Shown here: positions 43,901-51,359 of the stretch, piece by piece
Numbering within the stretch: the stretch's first letter is position 1
Layout: every line of letters begins with the position of its first letter
Source of the DNA: Otis tarda
Lineage: Eukaryota; Chordata; Aves; Otidiformes; Otididae
DNA: 64,000 nucleotides
Direction: 5' to 3'
Assembly (NCBI GenBank): GCA_026413225.1
Contig: CM048552.1
Coordinates: 198,723,553 to 198,787,552, forward strand
Program-made: the position numbers and the translations under genes
The notes under the pieces: model-generated
The model's database searches: none
What the model was told of the DNA's origin: nothing
Seen by the model: only the letters and a program-made list of their open reading frames with translations

Positions 43901-46900
43901 CAACCTCCCACTACTGCGTCCTTACCTATGTTGCTCCAAGCTCCACAGAGACAAAGAATTATCACCCATATCCCAGAAACAGATGTATGTGCAGATGCAT
44001 CAGTACATATTTATACAGCAAATAAATGCAAGTACCTCTGGAAGCAATTAACAGAGGTGACCATAAGACTGTTATAAACAGAAATCTACGTAGACCGAGT
44101 TGAAATTAAATGCAAGTATTAAATGTATAGAATGTGTTTCAGGGAAAAGCAACTGCATTTAAATATTACGCAAAATATTTAAGGCTAGGAGTAAAGGAAC
44201 AGACTACTGTGGAAAATCAGAATGGGGACTACTCAAACTAAAAAGTCTGAGAACTGCACATTTACCAACTGCAATCCAGACATACCACCCTAAAATTTAT
44301 TATAAGAAAGGAATACTACAGACCTCACTATGGAAAAGCAGGGGTTACATCGTTCCCTTAAAGAATGTAGTTTCATTAACTTACTGCTTGTGTGTGTTCC
44401 TTTTAAACCTCTCTCCTGCTTACATACACCTGTGAGCAATGCAGTCACACCCACTGGTGAAACAGTATACAGAGAAACATACACTGTGTGTGGGGAGAAC
44501 AAAGGTGTAAAGGCAGCATCAATTGGAAGAGATGCTGGCTTCCCAGAGATCATTTTTCAAAATATTTCTGCCACTTCACCTCTGAGACCAAATGCTCAAG
44601 CTAAATCTTTCACTTCAAGTGTTCTTGCTGCTTTGTTCTAAACAATTAGATTTTTTTCATTGTCATCATTGTCCTCAAATGAATCCAGAACAACTAAGGG
44701 CATACGACAGATGAACAGGGATCACAGAATCATAAAATCATAGAATGGTTAGAGTTGGAAGGGACCTTCAAAGGTCATCTAGTCCAACCCCCCTGCAAGA
44801 AGCAGGGACATCCCTGACTAGATCAGGTTGCTCAGAGCCTCATCCAGCCTGGCCTTGAACATTTCCAGGCATGGGGCATCCACCACCTCTCTGGGCAACC
44901 TGTTCCAGTGCTCTACAACTCTCATTGTAAAAAAATTTTTTCTAATATCTAATCTAAACCTACCTCCTTCTAATTTAAACCCATTACCCCTTGTCCTATC
45001 ACAACAGGCCCTACTGAACAGCCTCTCCCCATCTTTCCTGTAGGCCCCCTTGAGGTATTGGAAGACTGCTATCAGGTCTCCCTGGAGCCTCCTCTTCTCC
45101 AGGCTGAACAGCCCCAACTCTCTCAGCCTGTCCTCATAGGAGAGGTGCTCCAGCCCTCTGATCATCTTGGTGGCCCTCCTCTGGACCCTTTCCAACTGGT
45201 CCATGTCCTTCTTGTCTTGGGGACTCCAGAACTGGACGCAGTACTCCAGGTGGGGTCTCACCAGGGCAGAGTAGAGGGGCAGAATCACCTCCCTCGACCT
45301 GCTGGCCACGCTCCTCTTGATGCAGCCCAGGATGCGGTTGGCCTTCTGGGCCACAAGGGCGCATTGCCCACTCATGTTGAGCCTCTCGTCTACCAGCACT
45401 CCCAAGTCTTTCTCCTCAGGGCTGCTCTCAATCCATTCTCCGCCCAGCCTGTATTTGTGCCTGGGATTGCCACGACCCAGGTGCAGGACCTTGCACTCGG
45501 CCTGGTTGAACTTCATAAGGCTGGCACGGGCCCACCTCTCCAGCCCGTCCAGGTCCCTCTGGATGGCATCCATTCAGTCTCACAGATGAAGAGGCTGTAA
45601 TCCACTCAAAAAAGCCAGCATCTCCTCCAGTTGATGATTCTGGTGATCCTGCTCCTGCCTCTCAAGATGTCCATGCCATATACATATAATTTCAGCACTC
45701 AGGAGAAACATACTATTTAAGCTTCTGCATACACACGTCTACTACATTAGAAAAAAAGCTATCCGCTGAACTTGACCAGTGATGGGACTCCAAAATAAGA
45801 GACAGAGAATAAAGAATAGCTAGATATTGCCATAGTACCCTAAGGTAACACAGCAGGCTGTTCTGCATATGGCATTATCAAGTAAACACAAGCTATTATC
45901 AAATGGTGAAACTGTCTGCTGTTTATGTACTGCCATGTGGTATATAAACAATAAGCCCACCATGCTGGGATCCGTGCAGAGAGGTCACAAACTGTACACA
46001 GTCCTTAAGAAGTTGCTTTAACTCAGTTTCTCTCTCTTGCTCAGACACGCACCCTCCAGAGATCATGTAGAGGTAACTGTCTAAGCCTAGGTTATAACAA
46101 GCAACCCAATAGTACTCTACTAATGTAGGAGGTTTTTCATTCCACAATGAAAGACATACCTACCAGTGGTTATCCTACTCAGAAAAACACAAGCTTCTAA
46201 CAATTTGAGTAGTCTGCTTGCACAGTCAGCATCTAAGTCCTCTGCTACTACAGTGAGTACAAAGATATTGCCAAAACAAGTTAACTCAAAATTTATCCAC
46301 AACAAAATGTATTAATCATTTATGTAGTTACCATCTTTAATTGTTATCATAAAAACAATGAATGAGATGTCCATTCTTTTCCCCGAGAAACAACCTGTGT
46401 AAGGACAGAGGAACAGTAATTTGACCATCTTCAGAAGCATACTATTTGCTTTCAAACCAGTAAAGCAAACTATTGTGTGAAGCTTCAGAATATTAACTCG
46501 CTGAATCGTAACCAAAGGAGCTATCACGACCTCTTCATGGTAATAGACATGTCTCTCCCACACCTCTTGTCATTACTTTCTGTTCAATCAAATTAAAAAC
46601 ACCAAAAAGTCTCTACTGTCAGCTACATTGAGTGCTGCGTAACCAAGTACAACCGCCACGTTCCTCTTCAGCAGTAGCTGCAAATTCAGCAAAAGCTGGC
46701 AGGAGGTAGAGCAACACCCCAGGCAGAGCACATCTGAGCCGTTATTCACAATTACAGTACCTTCCACTACTCAGTATGGCTCCAAGGACCGCAGACGAAT
46801 GCAAGGGACTCTGGGTGACAAAACCAACACCACTGATCCCAGCTGTAACAGTCAAATACCTGCTTCCTGACTTGAGGTTAAACAACAAACTCTCCTAGTC

Positions 46901-47615
46901 TGAAGCTTCCCTGTAGAACATCTCCTGTGGTGACAGGCGTGTCCCCTCTCCAACAGCGAGACACCCATGCTGCCTGGCCAGAAGGGCCAAGCGCCCCTGC
47001 TCCAGCCTCCCCCTCTCCTCGCTGCCCTCAACCACCCATCCCGCTTCTGAGGGGCTCGCCATCCCGGGCCCGACAGGTCACCTCCGCCGGGACTGCGGCT
47101 ACTGCCCTCTCCTCCTCTGCCCGGGGGGAGAAGGGAAAGGAACGGAGGATCATCCCCACCCCATGGAGGGGAAAGCCCTGCCTGCCACCGAGCAGTGCCA
47201 CCCAACAAACCTCTTACCTGCAGGCTCGGTCAAAGGCCTAAGGAACAACTCTGTCAACTCGGCGTGCTCCTCACCCCTGCCCAGGACCCCCCTTCCCTCC
47301 TCCCACCCTACCCCTACTCGAGGAGAGGGGCCGCTTTCCCGCCCCCGCCCGGCACGCCCGCCCTGCAAAGCCCCCCGCTCTCCCGCTCCGCAGCCCGGCA
47401 GCACCAGCCGCCCGCCCCGGCCGTACCTCCGGGTAGCGCTGCACCAGGCGGCCGATGCCCTCCCGCTCCACCTGCCACTCGGGCCGCTTCCGCTCCTTCC
47501 GCTGCAGCCGCAGCCTGCTCGTCCGCCGGGTGTATTTCTTCTTCCAGCGCTCGAAGCTGCGCACCGGGTCCATCGCCGCCGACCCGCCGCCGCCATCGCC
47601 GCCGGCCCGCCCCAT
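934..47615 (-). CDS. DDX10: DDX10, DEAD-box RNA helicase (5' twelve coding exons; 3' part outside window)
   Basis: DDX10 is an ATP-dependent RNA helicase of the nucleolus used in ribosome (small-subunit) biogenesis. The minus strand gives twelve coding exons: 47427-47615, 42062-42122, 41700-41830, 39847-40005, 39280-39400, 37951-38140, 35655-35781, 34262-34424, 32600-32684, 18841-18942, 14361-14448 and 934-1022. They total 1505 nt, about 502 residues, and every junction keeps the frame with AG/GT borders. All helicase motifs are present: Q motif, AAKTGSGKT (I), PTREL (Ia), TPGR (Ib), DEAD (II), SAT (III), ATDIAARG (V) and HRVGRTAR (VI). Family knowledge: the protein is about 875 residues long, so roughly 370 C-terminal residues (acidic and lysine-rich tail) lie left of the window. 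The long introns 9 and 11 match a large gene. Identity rests on residue-level resemblance to vertebrate DDX10 throughout, including the DPVRSF start region. Confidence 0.95.
1969..1973. repeat. target site duplication, left copy (AGGCA)
   Basis: AGGCA directly abuts the 3' LTR terminus and is repeated exactly at 8271-8275. A 5-bp duplication fits ERVL-type integrases. Confidence 0.88.
1974..2428 (-). repeat. 3' LTR of the provirus
   Basis: 455 bp, termini TGTC/GACA. Relative to the 5' LTR it has six substitutions, an extra CTCT unit in the CT-rich block near 2012, and a longer A run near 2084. On the sense strand there is a TATA-like CATATAAG. I find no AATAAA on the sense strand. Confidence 0.93.
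2429..2932 (-). other. provirus 3' region between integrase and 3' LTR
   Basis: About 500 bp where an env gene could lie, but only a 66-codon minus-strand frame (2584-2784) is open. I do not recognise that product. The sequence next to the LTR (2429-2446, minus strand GGAATAAGGGGTGGATAA) is purine-rich and is the likely polypurine tract for plus-strand priming, though it is interrupted by T residues. Confidence 0.6.
2933..6113 (-). pseudogene. pol: provirus pro-pol (protease, RT, RNase H, integrase), broken
   Basis: It follows gag in the same frame, after the TAG at 6114-6116. Domains in order: aspartic protease with DTGA (near 6000); reverse transcriptase with LPQGW and catalytic YIDD (near 5180); RNase H with TDGS, a Glu in AEVKAIQ and TDSW; integrase with a His-His/Cys-Cys finger ending CEIC, and the D, D, E residues in QIDYI, SDNGTHF and GKIERYN. 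Lesions: a frameshift at about 5860-5880 inside protease, TGA at 4574-4576 between RT and RNase H, and TAG at 3629-3631 in integrase. After the frameshift the rest stays in one frame to TAA at 2933-2935. Active-site residues are all still present, so decay is recent. Confidence 0.93.
6114..7700 (-). pseudogene. gag: provirus gag, interrupted by an in-frame amber stop
   Basis: One reading frame runs from an ATG pair at 7695-7700 to a TAG at 6114-6116, broken by one in-frame TAG at 7017-7019. The first part begins with a hydrophobic stretch, then a charged segment rich in Glu, Arg and Ser. The second part (about 300 codons) would hold capsid-like sequence and ends in a short basic, Ser-rich tail. 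No Cys-His zinc knuckle is visible in either part. Assignment as gag rests on position between the primer site and protease, not on a recognised domain. An open frame also extends upstream into the primer site, so the start is a choice. The product would be truncated. Confidence 0.7.
7798..7815 (-). promoter_or_regulatory. primer binding site, tRNA-Lys1,2 type
   Basis: The minus strand reads TGGCGCCCAACGTGGGGC, the complement of the 3' end of tRNA-Lys1,2, which primes reverse transcription in spumaviruses and some other groups. It lies 8 nt downstream of the 5' LTR end. The tRNA assignment is from known primer sites; the sequence itself is seen directly. Confidence 0.85.
7824..8270 (-). repeat. 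5' LTR of the provirus
   Basis: 447 bp with TGTCCTGG at its sense-strand start and CTATGACA at its end. It contains a TATA-like TATATAAG (8098-8105 on the minus strand), a plausible U3 promoter. It is the upstream LTR because gag starts to its left on the minus strand. Confidence 0.93.
8098..8105 (-). promoter_or_regulatory. TATA-like box in the 5' LTR
   Basis: Minus strand reads TATATAAG about 170 bp into the LTR. The position and sequence suit a retroviral U3 promoter. Activity is not shown by the sequence. Confidence 0.5.
8271..8275. repeat. target site duplication, right copy (AGGCA)
   Basis: Exact partner of 1969-1973, directly next to the 5' LTR terminus. Confidence 0.88.
8571..9211 (+). 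mobile_element. CR1 LINE fragment, 3' end
   Basis: Contains the C-terminal part of the CR1 ORF2 reverse transcriptase ([20 protein letters not shown] and then LYSALVRP), a frameshift near 8690, the block ending [14 protein letters not shown], and the CR1 3' end with CTAGATGACCTTTAAAGGTC followed by TTCTATGATTCTAT. It is 5'-truncated, as is normal for CR1. It is oriented opposite to DDX10. Confidence 0.93.
13665..13925 (-). mobile_element. older CR1 fragment
   Basis: The left end (CAGAATCACAGAATAGCTGAAA) matches the complement of a CR1 3' tail. The block that follows, including GCAAAGGCACATTGTTGG and the phrase TTGTCCACTAGGAC, corresponds to the CR1 segment around LNM..CALAAKA. It is much more diverged than the other copies. 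Confidence 0.7.
14361..14448 (-). CDS. DDX10: DDX10 coding exon 11
   Basis: An 88-nt exon encoding [14 protein letters not shown] and [12 protein letters not shown], the helical segment after the core in DDX10. The acceptor is TTAG preceded by a pure 31-T tract, and the donor is GTAAGTC. It ends in phase 0. It is too short to form a listed open frame; the match to DDX10 is strong. Confidence 0.93.
14449..18840 (-). other. DDX10 intron 10
   Basis: Intron of 4392 bp. A 31-nt T tract (A on +, 14456-14486) forms the polypyrimidine tract of the next exon. A faint, old LINE-like remnant may lie at about 16690-17030. The remainder is AT-rich and unremarkable. Confidence 0.8.
16690..17030 (+). repeat. 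possible ancient CR1/L2-like LINE remnant
   Basis: Order of short phrases resembles a CR1/L2-type reverse transcriptase read on the + strand: TTTGATGTCAGTAAAGCATC, then CAAAGAGTAGTC and CACTGTCAAACTC, then a block ending in ATTTTCTATGACTTGAT. These correspond in position to the D-S-K-A-F, R-V-V and N-D-L-D parts of the domain, but the frame is broken many times. This is by-eye resemblance only and could be wrong. Confidence 0.35.
18841..18942 (-). CDS. DDX10: DDX10 coding exon 10
   Basis: A 102-nt exon starting with the last base of the motif VI Arg codon, followed by [16 protein letters not shown] and the segment VPISEIK. It matches the DDX10 region just after the helicase core. The acceptor is CCCTGATCCAG, with a 21-T tract just upstream in the intron (A run at 18954-18974), and the donor is GTAAGT. 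Confidence 0.93.
18943..32599 (-). other. DDX10 intron 9
   Basis: The largest intron in the window, 13657 bp. It is AT-rich with many A homopolymers (for example 23199-23212, 23244-23262, 28481-28511 and 29267-29289) and a G9/A31 compound tract at 28462-28511. I find no CR1, LTR or RNA gene I can defend. Short open frames here have no recognisable domains. Confidence 0.8.
32600..32684 (-). CDS. DDX10: DDX10 coding exon 9 (motif VI)
   Basis: An 85-nt exon, too short to stand out as an open frame, encoding [20 protein letters not shown] and then [17 protein letters not shown] is motif VI, with the arginine finger for ATP hydrolysis. The acceptor is TTTACACAG and the donor is GTTGGT at 32594-32599, a non-optimal site (T at +3). 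It ends with two bases of an Arg codon completed in exon 10. Confidence 0.93.
32685..34261 (-). other. DDX10 intron 8
   Basis: Intron of 1577 bp with an A run near 33534-33557 (+ strand). No repeat family recognised. Confidence 0.8.
34262..34424 (-). CDS. DDX10: DDX10 coding exon 8 (motif V)
   Basis: A 163-nt exon encoding [11 protein letters not shown], the LALHGKQ block (motif IVa area) and ATDIAARGL, which is motif V and contacts both RNA and ATP. The acceptor is GGTAG at 34425 onward and the donor is GTATGTA at 34255-34261. The exon ends with one base of the Asp codon finished in exon 9. Confidence 0.94.
34425..35654 (-). other. DDX10 intron 7
   Basis: Intron of 1230 bp; nothing identifiable beyond AT-rich sequence. 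Confidence 0.8.
35655..35781 (-). CDS. DDX10: DDX10 coding exon 7 (motif IV region)
   Basis: A 127-nt exon that opens the second RecA-like domain: [12 protein letters not shown], then [13 protein letters not shown], which covers motif IV. The acceptor is a T-run followed by CAG and the donor is GTATGG at 35649-35654. It ends exactly on GAG in phase 0, joining to GTC in exon 8. Confidence 0.94.
35782..37950 (-). other. DDX10 intron 6
   Basis: Intron of 2169 bp. It starts near a 30-nt homopolymer (A on the + strand, 37910-37939) and contains shorter A runs near 36376 and 37087. No mobile element is recognisable. Confidence 0.8.
37951..38140 (-). CDS. DDX10: DDX10 coding exon 6 (DEAD box and SAT motif)
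   Basis: A 190-nt exon holding motif II, DEAD, the Walker B site that coordinates Mg and water for ATP hydrolysis, and motif III, SAT, which couples hydrolysis to unwinding. The acceptor is AATTCAG and the donor is GTATGTTG at 37943-37950. A run of 30 T residues (sense) starts 11 nt into the following intron. Confidence 0.95.
38141..39279 (-). other. DDX10 intron 5
   Basis: Intron of 1139 bp with AT-rich sequence. The + strand frame at 38722-39147 is open for 141 codons but has no recognisable domain and low-complexity Lys-rich composition; I treat it as chance. Confidence 0.8.
39280..39400 (-). CDS. DDX10: DDX10 coding exon 5 (motif Ib)
   Basis: A 121-nt exon that begins DLKEESERI and carries motif Ib ([12 protein letters not shown]), which contacts RNA. 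The acceptor is TTTTCAG (complement of 39401 onward) and the donor is GTAAG at 39275-39279. It ends with one base of an Ile codon completed in exon 6. No single open frame of 60 codons covers it because of its short length, but the match to DDX10 is clear. Confidence 0.92.
39847..40005 (-). CDS. DDX10: DDX10 coding exon 4 (motifs Ia and GG)
   Basis: A 159-nt exon (53 codons, phase 0 at both ends). It carries motif Ia, PTRELAYQ, which grips the RNA backbone, and the GG doublet in LIIGGK. The acceptor is a T-rich tract ending in CAG at 40006-40008 and the donor is GTGTGT at 39841-39846, a weaker but acceptable site. Confidence 0.94.
40006..41699 (-). other. DDX10 intron 3
   Basis: AT-rich intron of 1694 bp. 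I see no repeat family, RNA gene or coding-like stretch in it. Confidence 0.85.
41700..41830 (-). CDS. DDX10: DDX10 coding exon 3 (Q motif and Walker A)
   Basis: A 131-nt exon encoding the Q motif (IQRQTI, the Gln reads adenine) and motif [10 protein letters not shown], the phosphate-binding loop. The donor is GTAAGT at 41694-41699 and the acceptor AG pairs with 41831-41832. The preceding CTGCAAATACTAG looks like a branch/acceptor region. The exon ends at VP in phase 0. Confidence 0.94.
42062..42122 (-). CDS. DDX10: DDX10 coding exon 2
   Basis: A 61-nt exon, AG acceptor at 42123-42124 and donor GTGAGT at 42056-42061. It encodes the beginning of the Q-motif region ([13 protein letters not shown]), with the conserved Phe upstream of the Q motif that helps bind ATP. 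It enters in phase 0 and leaves one base of a Gly codon, completed by exon 3. Confidence 0.92.
42369..42900 (-). mobile_element. diverged CR1 fragment with an internal G18 run
   Basis: Left end TAGAACAATTTAGGCTGAAAG is like a CR1 3' end of an older subfamily. It continues through CAACCTCCTGCTCACAGCAG and later GGCCCTCCAGTGAACTTC, ending at the CTGGATGCAGTATTC motif that matches WSPQDKK-type sequence in CR1. A run of 18 G residues sits at 42857-42874. Coding potential is lost. Confidence 0.72.
42857..42874. repeat. G18 homopolymer
   Basis: Eighteen consecutive G residues on the + strand inside the CR1 fragment. On the transcribed minus strand of DDX10 this is a C run. Length is probably variable. 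Confidence 0.9.
42980..43041 (+). repeat. inverted repeat, left arm (62 bp)
   Basis: Begins GTCTTCTGCCTGTGAACATA and ends AGTCCTTCATA. The reverse complement of 43679-43740 matches it at 61 of 62 positions. Similarity stops sharply at both ends of the arm. Spacer to the partner is 637 bp. Confidence 0.92.
43679..43740 (-). repeat. inverted repeat, right arm (62 bp)
   Basis: Partner of 42980-43041 in opposite orientation with a single mismatch (G/A at the ACAGGTGG/ACAGATGG position). The spacer between the arms shows no recognisable gene or transposase. Confidence 0.92.
44721..45573 (-). mobile_element. CR1 LINE 3' fragment with a 251-codon open ORF2 tail
   Basis: On the minus strand an uninterrupted frame (45573 to 44818) encodes the C-terminal part of the CR1 reverse transcriptase, from [14 protein letters not shown] through [17 protein letters not shown] to a stop after ALSNLI. 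It is followed by the CR1 3' untranslated end and the ATTCTATGAT tail at 44721. The catalytic FADD part is missing by 5' truncation, so it cannot move itself. Same orientation as DDX10, in intron 1. Confidence 0.95.
47427..47615 (-). CDS. DDX10: DDX10 coding exon 1 (residues 1-63)
   Basis: This exon holds the start codon and the basic N-terminal extension ahead of the helicase core. I chose the ATG at 47613-47615 because the residues that follow (MGRAGG..., then DPVRSF 15 residues later) match the length and layout of mammalian DDX10. In-frame ATGs also exist upstream at 47649-47651 and 47640-47642, and downstream at 47571-47573. The exon is rich in Lys and Arg, contains PEWQVERE near its end, and finishes at CCGGAG followed by donor GTACGG. 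It ends in phase 0. Confidence 0.9.
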
Positions 47616-47717
47616 GCTGCCGCTGCCGCTGCCGCCCCGCATGGGCCACACACGGTCGCCGGGGGCGGGGCTGGGCGCAGGCCGAGCGCGTCAGCCGGCC
47701 GCGCCGACGGGGGAGGG

Positions 47718-47912
47718 CCCGGCTCGGCTCAGTTCGAATCGGATCGGATTGGCTCGGCCCGCCTCGGCTCAGTTCGAATCGGATCGGATTGGCTCGGCCC
47801 GGCTCGGCTCAGCCCGACTCGGCTCAGCTCTGCCCAGTTCGGCTTGGCTCGGCTGGACTCGGCTCAGATCGGCCCGACCCGGCCCAGCTCGGCTCTGCCC
47901 GACTCTGCTTGG
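47718..47912 (+). repeat. GGCTC-based minisatellite upstream of DDX10
   Basis: A 40-bp unit at 47721-47760 is repeated at 47761-47800 with one difference. It is followed by more degenerate pentamer units (GGCTC, GACTC, GGATC, GCCC variants) to about 47912. It lies about 100 bp upstream of the DDX10 start codon. All six frames stay open here only because the unit is regular, so encoded products are not credible. Confidence 0.88.
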
Positions 47913-47949
47913 CCGCCCAGGGTGCAGCGCGGGCCCTTGGGCCCTTTCT

Positions 47950-50280
47950 GGCCTGTGGCAAGCTTCAGAGGTTGCACAACAGTTGAAGAAAAGTCATGCT
48001 TTGTGTAATACAACCCGAAAAATGAGCTGTTGGTGCAGCATGCAAAGTATGCTCTGTGATAGAGCTTACCAAACAAAAAAGGGAAAAAAAAAGCCTTAGT
48101 AGAAAAGGAGTATGTGCTTAGTACTGGCATAAATTTTGCCCTGTGTGATAGGGTGGTGTGGGGGATTGGGGGAAGCGTTCTGTGACACGTCTGTTAACGC
48201 TTTATTTTTTACTTTGTTACAGGGAGAAACTCTCAAATTCTGGAAAAATCAAAAAGCAGTTGAAAGACATGCAGTGGGCCTTGTGTCTAAGATGCTGGAT
48301 TTAAGCTCCGTTTGACGAGTGCTCTGACCCTGCGTAGCTCAGAGCCTTGATCTGTGCGAAGGGTTGGCAGGATATCGCAGGGCAAACCACAAACACGTGG
48401 AGCTGGTTTATGCCAGGTGGTCTAAGGGTGATCTCTATGAGAAGCATGTGTCTCACAAAGTAACTAGATTTAATCAACCTGCAAATGTATATTCTGCTGT
48501 CTTTAAAGGGAAGGTCCATGTGGCTCCGTGGTTGTTACACGGTCAGAAACCATTTGCTGAGTCAGTTTTAGCACTTCATCAGCACGCAGAATCAAAACCA
48601 AAAACAGGCTACAGAGTCATTGAGCCACATCAGGAAAAGAAAATTACAAACGTATTTATGCAATGTCATAAGAAGGAAGTAAAGGCGTTGATGAGGGGAC
48701 CATAATTACTGTCTCTGATGAGGGTTTGGGATTCCAGAAAGCCGAGGAAAAGGGGAGTGTCTCCTAATTAGCTCCACTTTTGCCATACGTATGTTGAGTG
48801 TGTCACTGAAGATGTTTTCCCTCCTCCCTGAGACTGGGGAAACCTGTGATCATAGAAATGTTTGTTTTCCCTTTAAAATACATTAAGTTCCTAATTTCAG
48901 GAAGGACTGGAAAAATCGCCATTAAACATACCCCGATGGGATCTCTCCTCCCAGGTACAGCTTTGAGTACCATGGTTTTCTCTAGGGGTTTATCTGCTGT
49001 TAAGACAAATAAGGAAGGATTCCGGAGGTTTTATTCTTGAAACAAAAATGTTTTTTTTCCAGAAGTGTCTGGTGAAAAACCAGTCACAGGAGGTGCTATT
49101 CCACCCCAAAGGATGTGCTTCTGGAAGGTGGTGGCACATCTTTCCCAGGATGACAGCTCATTAACTTGACATACAAAACAAGGCCCAGGTCTGACAGGAT
49201 CTGACTGTCACAGAGCTCAGCTGCCACTTCCAGCGTTTCTGTAACAGAAAAACAAACAAACAAAAACCCCTCCCATGTAAAATTCCTGCTGTTGCAGCAC
49301 TGGAGTGAGTTTAGCCTTTTTGTAAGTAAATGCTCAGGTAAAAGTGTTGTGTTCGAACATGCTGTCTTTGCTCACCTAGCCTCTGTTTTGCCTACAGGCT
49401 CATCCGTCTCCAAGAAGAACAGCAGCAGTGGTCTGTGAGTCACTACAGACACAAATCCTCAATCAAAAAAGTCATATGGAAAATAATCTCTTGCCATCGT
49501 ATTTCTAAACTAACTTTTAAGGCTGCTGTCATGAAAAACACTTTTAATTACGCTTCTGTGTTCCCAATGCTTTTTAATGATTTGTTTGCTCATTGGCCAA
49601 GAGGTCCGTATACCAGGAAAGGAAAACCAGAAAGTCGAAAGCGGCCTGTCCTGTGTCCCACGGGAGAAGGGAAATGCTGGAGAGCCTCTCAGCCCCGTGC
49701 TGGGGGTCTGGGAGCCTGCAAAGGCCCGGCAGCCACGTGTCGCTCAGTTTTCTCTGCTGTCCTCCCACCCTGAGGGGCTTGACTGAGAAATGGCAGCAGT
49801 TCGTACAAGTTTCCCTTTTATACAGGAAGAAATTCTACCATGTTAAATTTGATTTATTTATAATGTACAAGATGACCAGTTGTCTCATAATAGTACTGTC
49901 CCTAAAACTGTGGAAAAAACAGGGATCCTTCTGAGTAATAAAGAGCAAGAGAGAGAAAAAAAAATGTTTTTACAAGCTGACAAATAAACAATTCAAGCAC
50001 CGCCTGTTTATTTGCAATTTGGAGAAATGAAGGAAGGCAGTATGGCTATAACAATAAATGTAACAAGGTTCTATATAAGATCACAGAGAAGAAGGCAATT
50101 TTTTAAAATTTTAAACTAATTTCAGTAGCAGACATTCTCCATAGATTTCACTCTCGTGCATGCTCGGTCTTTCCTACTCATAAGCACAAACGTGTATGTG
50201 TCTGAGCAGGGTTATTTATGGTGATGAGGAGGACAAGGGGCACCAAGTATCAAGGTCAGGGCCCTGAGGGCACTCGTAGA
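47950..50280. other. intergenic, no convincing gene
   Basis: Upstream of DDX10. Holds a few open frames (for example 48364-48705 on +) without recognisable domains. A good splice acceptor at 48221-48222 and an exon-like 37-nt interval at 49398-49434 are noted as candidates for a divergent transcript. No repeat family is clear. Confidence 0.6.
49398..49434 (+). other. exon-like interval with good splice sites
   Basis: A 37-nt stretch between CTGTTTTGCCTACAG and GTGAGT. The only stop-free use of it would read LIRLQEEQQQWS after one leading base. It may be part of an unannotated + strand transcript, but a chance occurrence is quite possible; no gene family is recognised. Confidence 0.25.
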
Positions 50281-50810
50281 CCTTAATGGCCCTGACCAGC
50301 CTCCCCTGAGGCCTCCTCCTACACCCCTACCCCAGCCCAGCCCCACCATGGGGCTTCAGGCCTTGCCTGAGTTGTGTCATACCTCATGTTGGTCCCCAGC
50401 TCAGTCACAGATGTGCCTGTACTTGGCCATAGACCCCACAGATTGGGTCTCAGAGCTGCAGACTGACTGGCTTGACCTGGGACCTACTTTGTCACTGTGG
50501 GCCTACCCGGTCATCAAAAGCTGTATCTGACCCTGGTTCTGGCCACCAGACCTGATCCTCAGCCTCATCCTTATCCTGATCTTCATCCTGTCCTGACCAG
50601 GGAATTGATTTCCCAGTTTGCCCTTGGATCTGCTTCATCACAGACCTGTCTGATGAGCTGGACTCTTGGTTGACCCTGGCTGCCACCCATGAGCATGCCC
50701 TGCTCCCTCGCTCAGGGGCCCTGTTATCAGACTTGGTTCCTGGCTCTTAGGGAGCAGTCAGCCCTCGCTGTGCCCTGTCAATCACACCCTCATCCCTTAT
50801 TCTGGGTTCA
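50280..50810 (+). repeat. C/T-rich region with imperfect short repeats
   Basis: Rich in CCTGA, CCTCAT and TCCTGATC variants with a loose 6-12 bp periodicity, clearest at 50540-50600. Its composition resembles the GC-rich blocks at 57930-58250 and 63230-63500. It may be an unclassified interspersed repeat, or simply low-complexity sequence. Confidence 0.35.
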
Positions 50811-50849
50811 TCCTGAACGATGACAATGGTGCACAATCTTTGGTATCCT

Positions 50850-50962
50850 TTCATAGACTCATTAAATCTTAAGGTTGGAAGAGACCTCCAAGATCATCAA
50901 GTCCAACTGTCGACCTAACACCATCATGCCTGCTAAACCATGTCCTGAAGTGCCACATTATA
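50850..50962 (-). mobile_element. CR1 3'-end fragment
   Basis: TTAAGGTTGGAAGAGACCTC, then CAAGATCATCAAGTCCAAC and later CTGCTAAACCATGTCC match the complement of an older CR1 subfamily 3' end. Only about 110 bp remain. Confidence 0.85.
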
Positions 50963-51359
50963 TTCTCTCTCTCAACAAATGTCAAGGCCAAGTTGAGTTG
51001 TATCACACTGCTGTTGATCCATATGTGTCTGTTCTTCATGGCATGGACTTAATACAGTTGGCCATACACACAAATCCTGCCACTTCGCCATTCTTACCTG
51101 TAGTCTTTCTTGCATTTCATGGTTGGTCTTAATCTCTTGATCTGCTGCACGTGCATCACTCCCTGCACTCCTGCTGTGCCATTTCTCCTGGTACCTCATG
51201 CTGCTGCATAGACTCTTGTTCACATGCCATGTACCCCAGTTAAGTATTTCCTTTGCAAATATCTACAGGAATTTAAGATAACTAGGGGTTGATTTTATTT
51301 TAATTAAAATTAAATGTAACATTCTGTATGCTTAAGTTGAACATTGGGGTTTCCATTAA

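Larger units (their letters stand above)
42123..47426 (-). other. DDX10 intron 1
   Basis: Intron of 5304 bp. It contains the CpG-island edge at its 5' end, a CR1 fragment with a long open frame (44721-45573), a 62-bp inverted repeat pair (42980-43041 and 43679-43740), and a second, older CR1 piece (42369-42900) holding an 18-G run. The rest (43742-44720 and 45574-46930) shows nothing I can identify. Confidence 0.85.
46930..47950 (-). promoter_or_regulatory. DDX10: CpG-rich promoter region of DDX10
   Basis: Base composition changes abruptly from AT-rich intron to strongly GC- and CpG-rich sequence here. It spans the end of intron 1, coding exon 1 and about 330 bp upstream, as expected for the CpG-island promoter of a housekeeping helicase gene. 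I see no clear TATA box, and the transcription start site cannot be placed from sequence. The upstream part overlaps the GGCTC minisatellite at 47718-47912. Whether the island also drives a divergent + strand transcript is unknown. Confidence 0.7.

Noticed and set aside
45058..45600. A 180-codon + strand frame
   Set aside because: It is antisense to the CR1 ORF2 fragment and has no independent support.
47163..48099. Long open frames in several frames on both strands (up to 281 codons)
   Set aside because: They come from high GC content and the regular GGCTC minisatellite. Only the minus-strand frame of DDX10 exon 1 has family support.
48364..48705. A 113-codon + strand frame near the DDX10 promoter
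   Set aside because: Composition is protein-like in places, but I recognise no family and no clear promoter or splice structure supports it.
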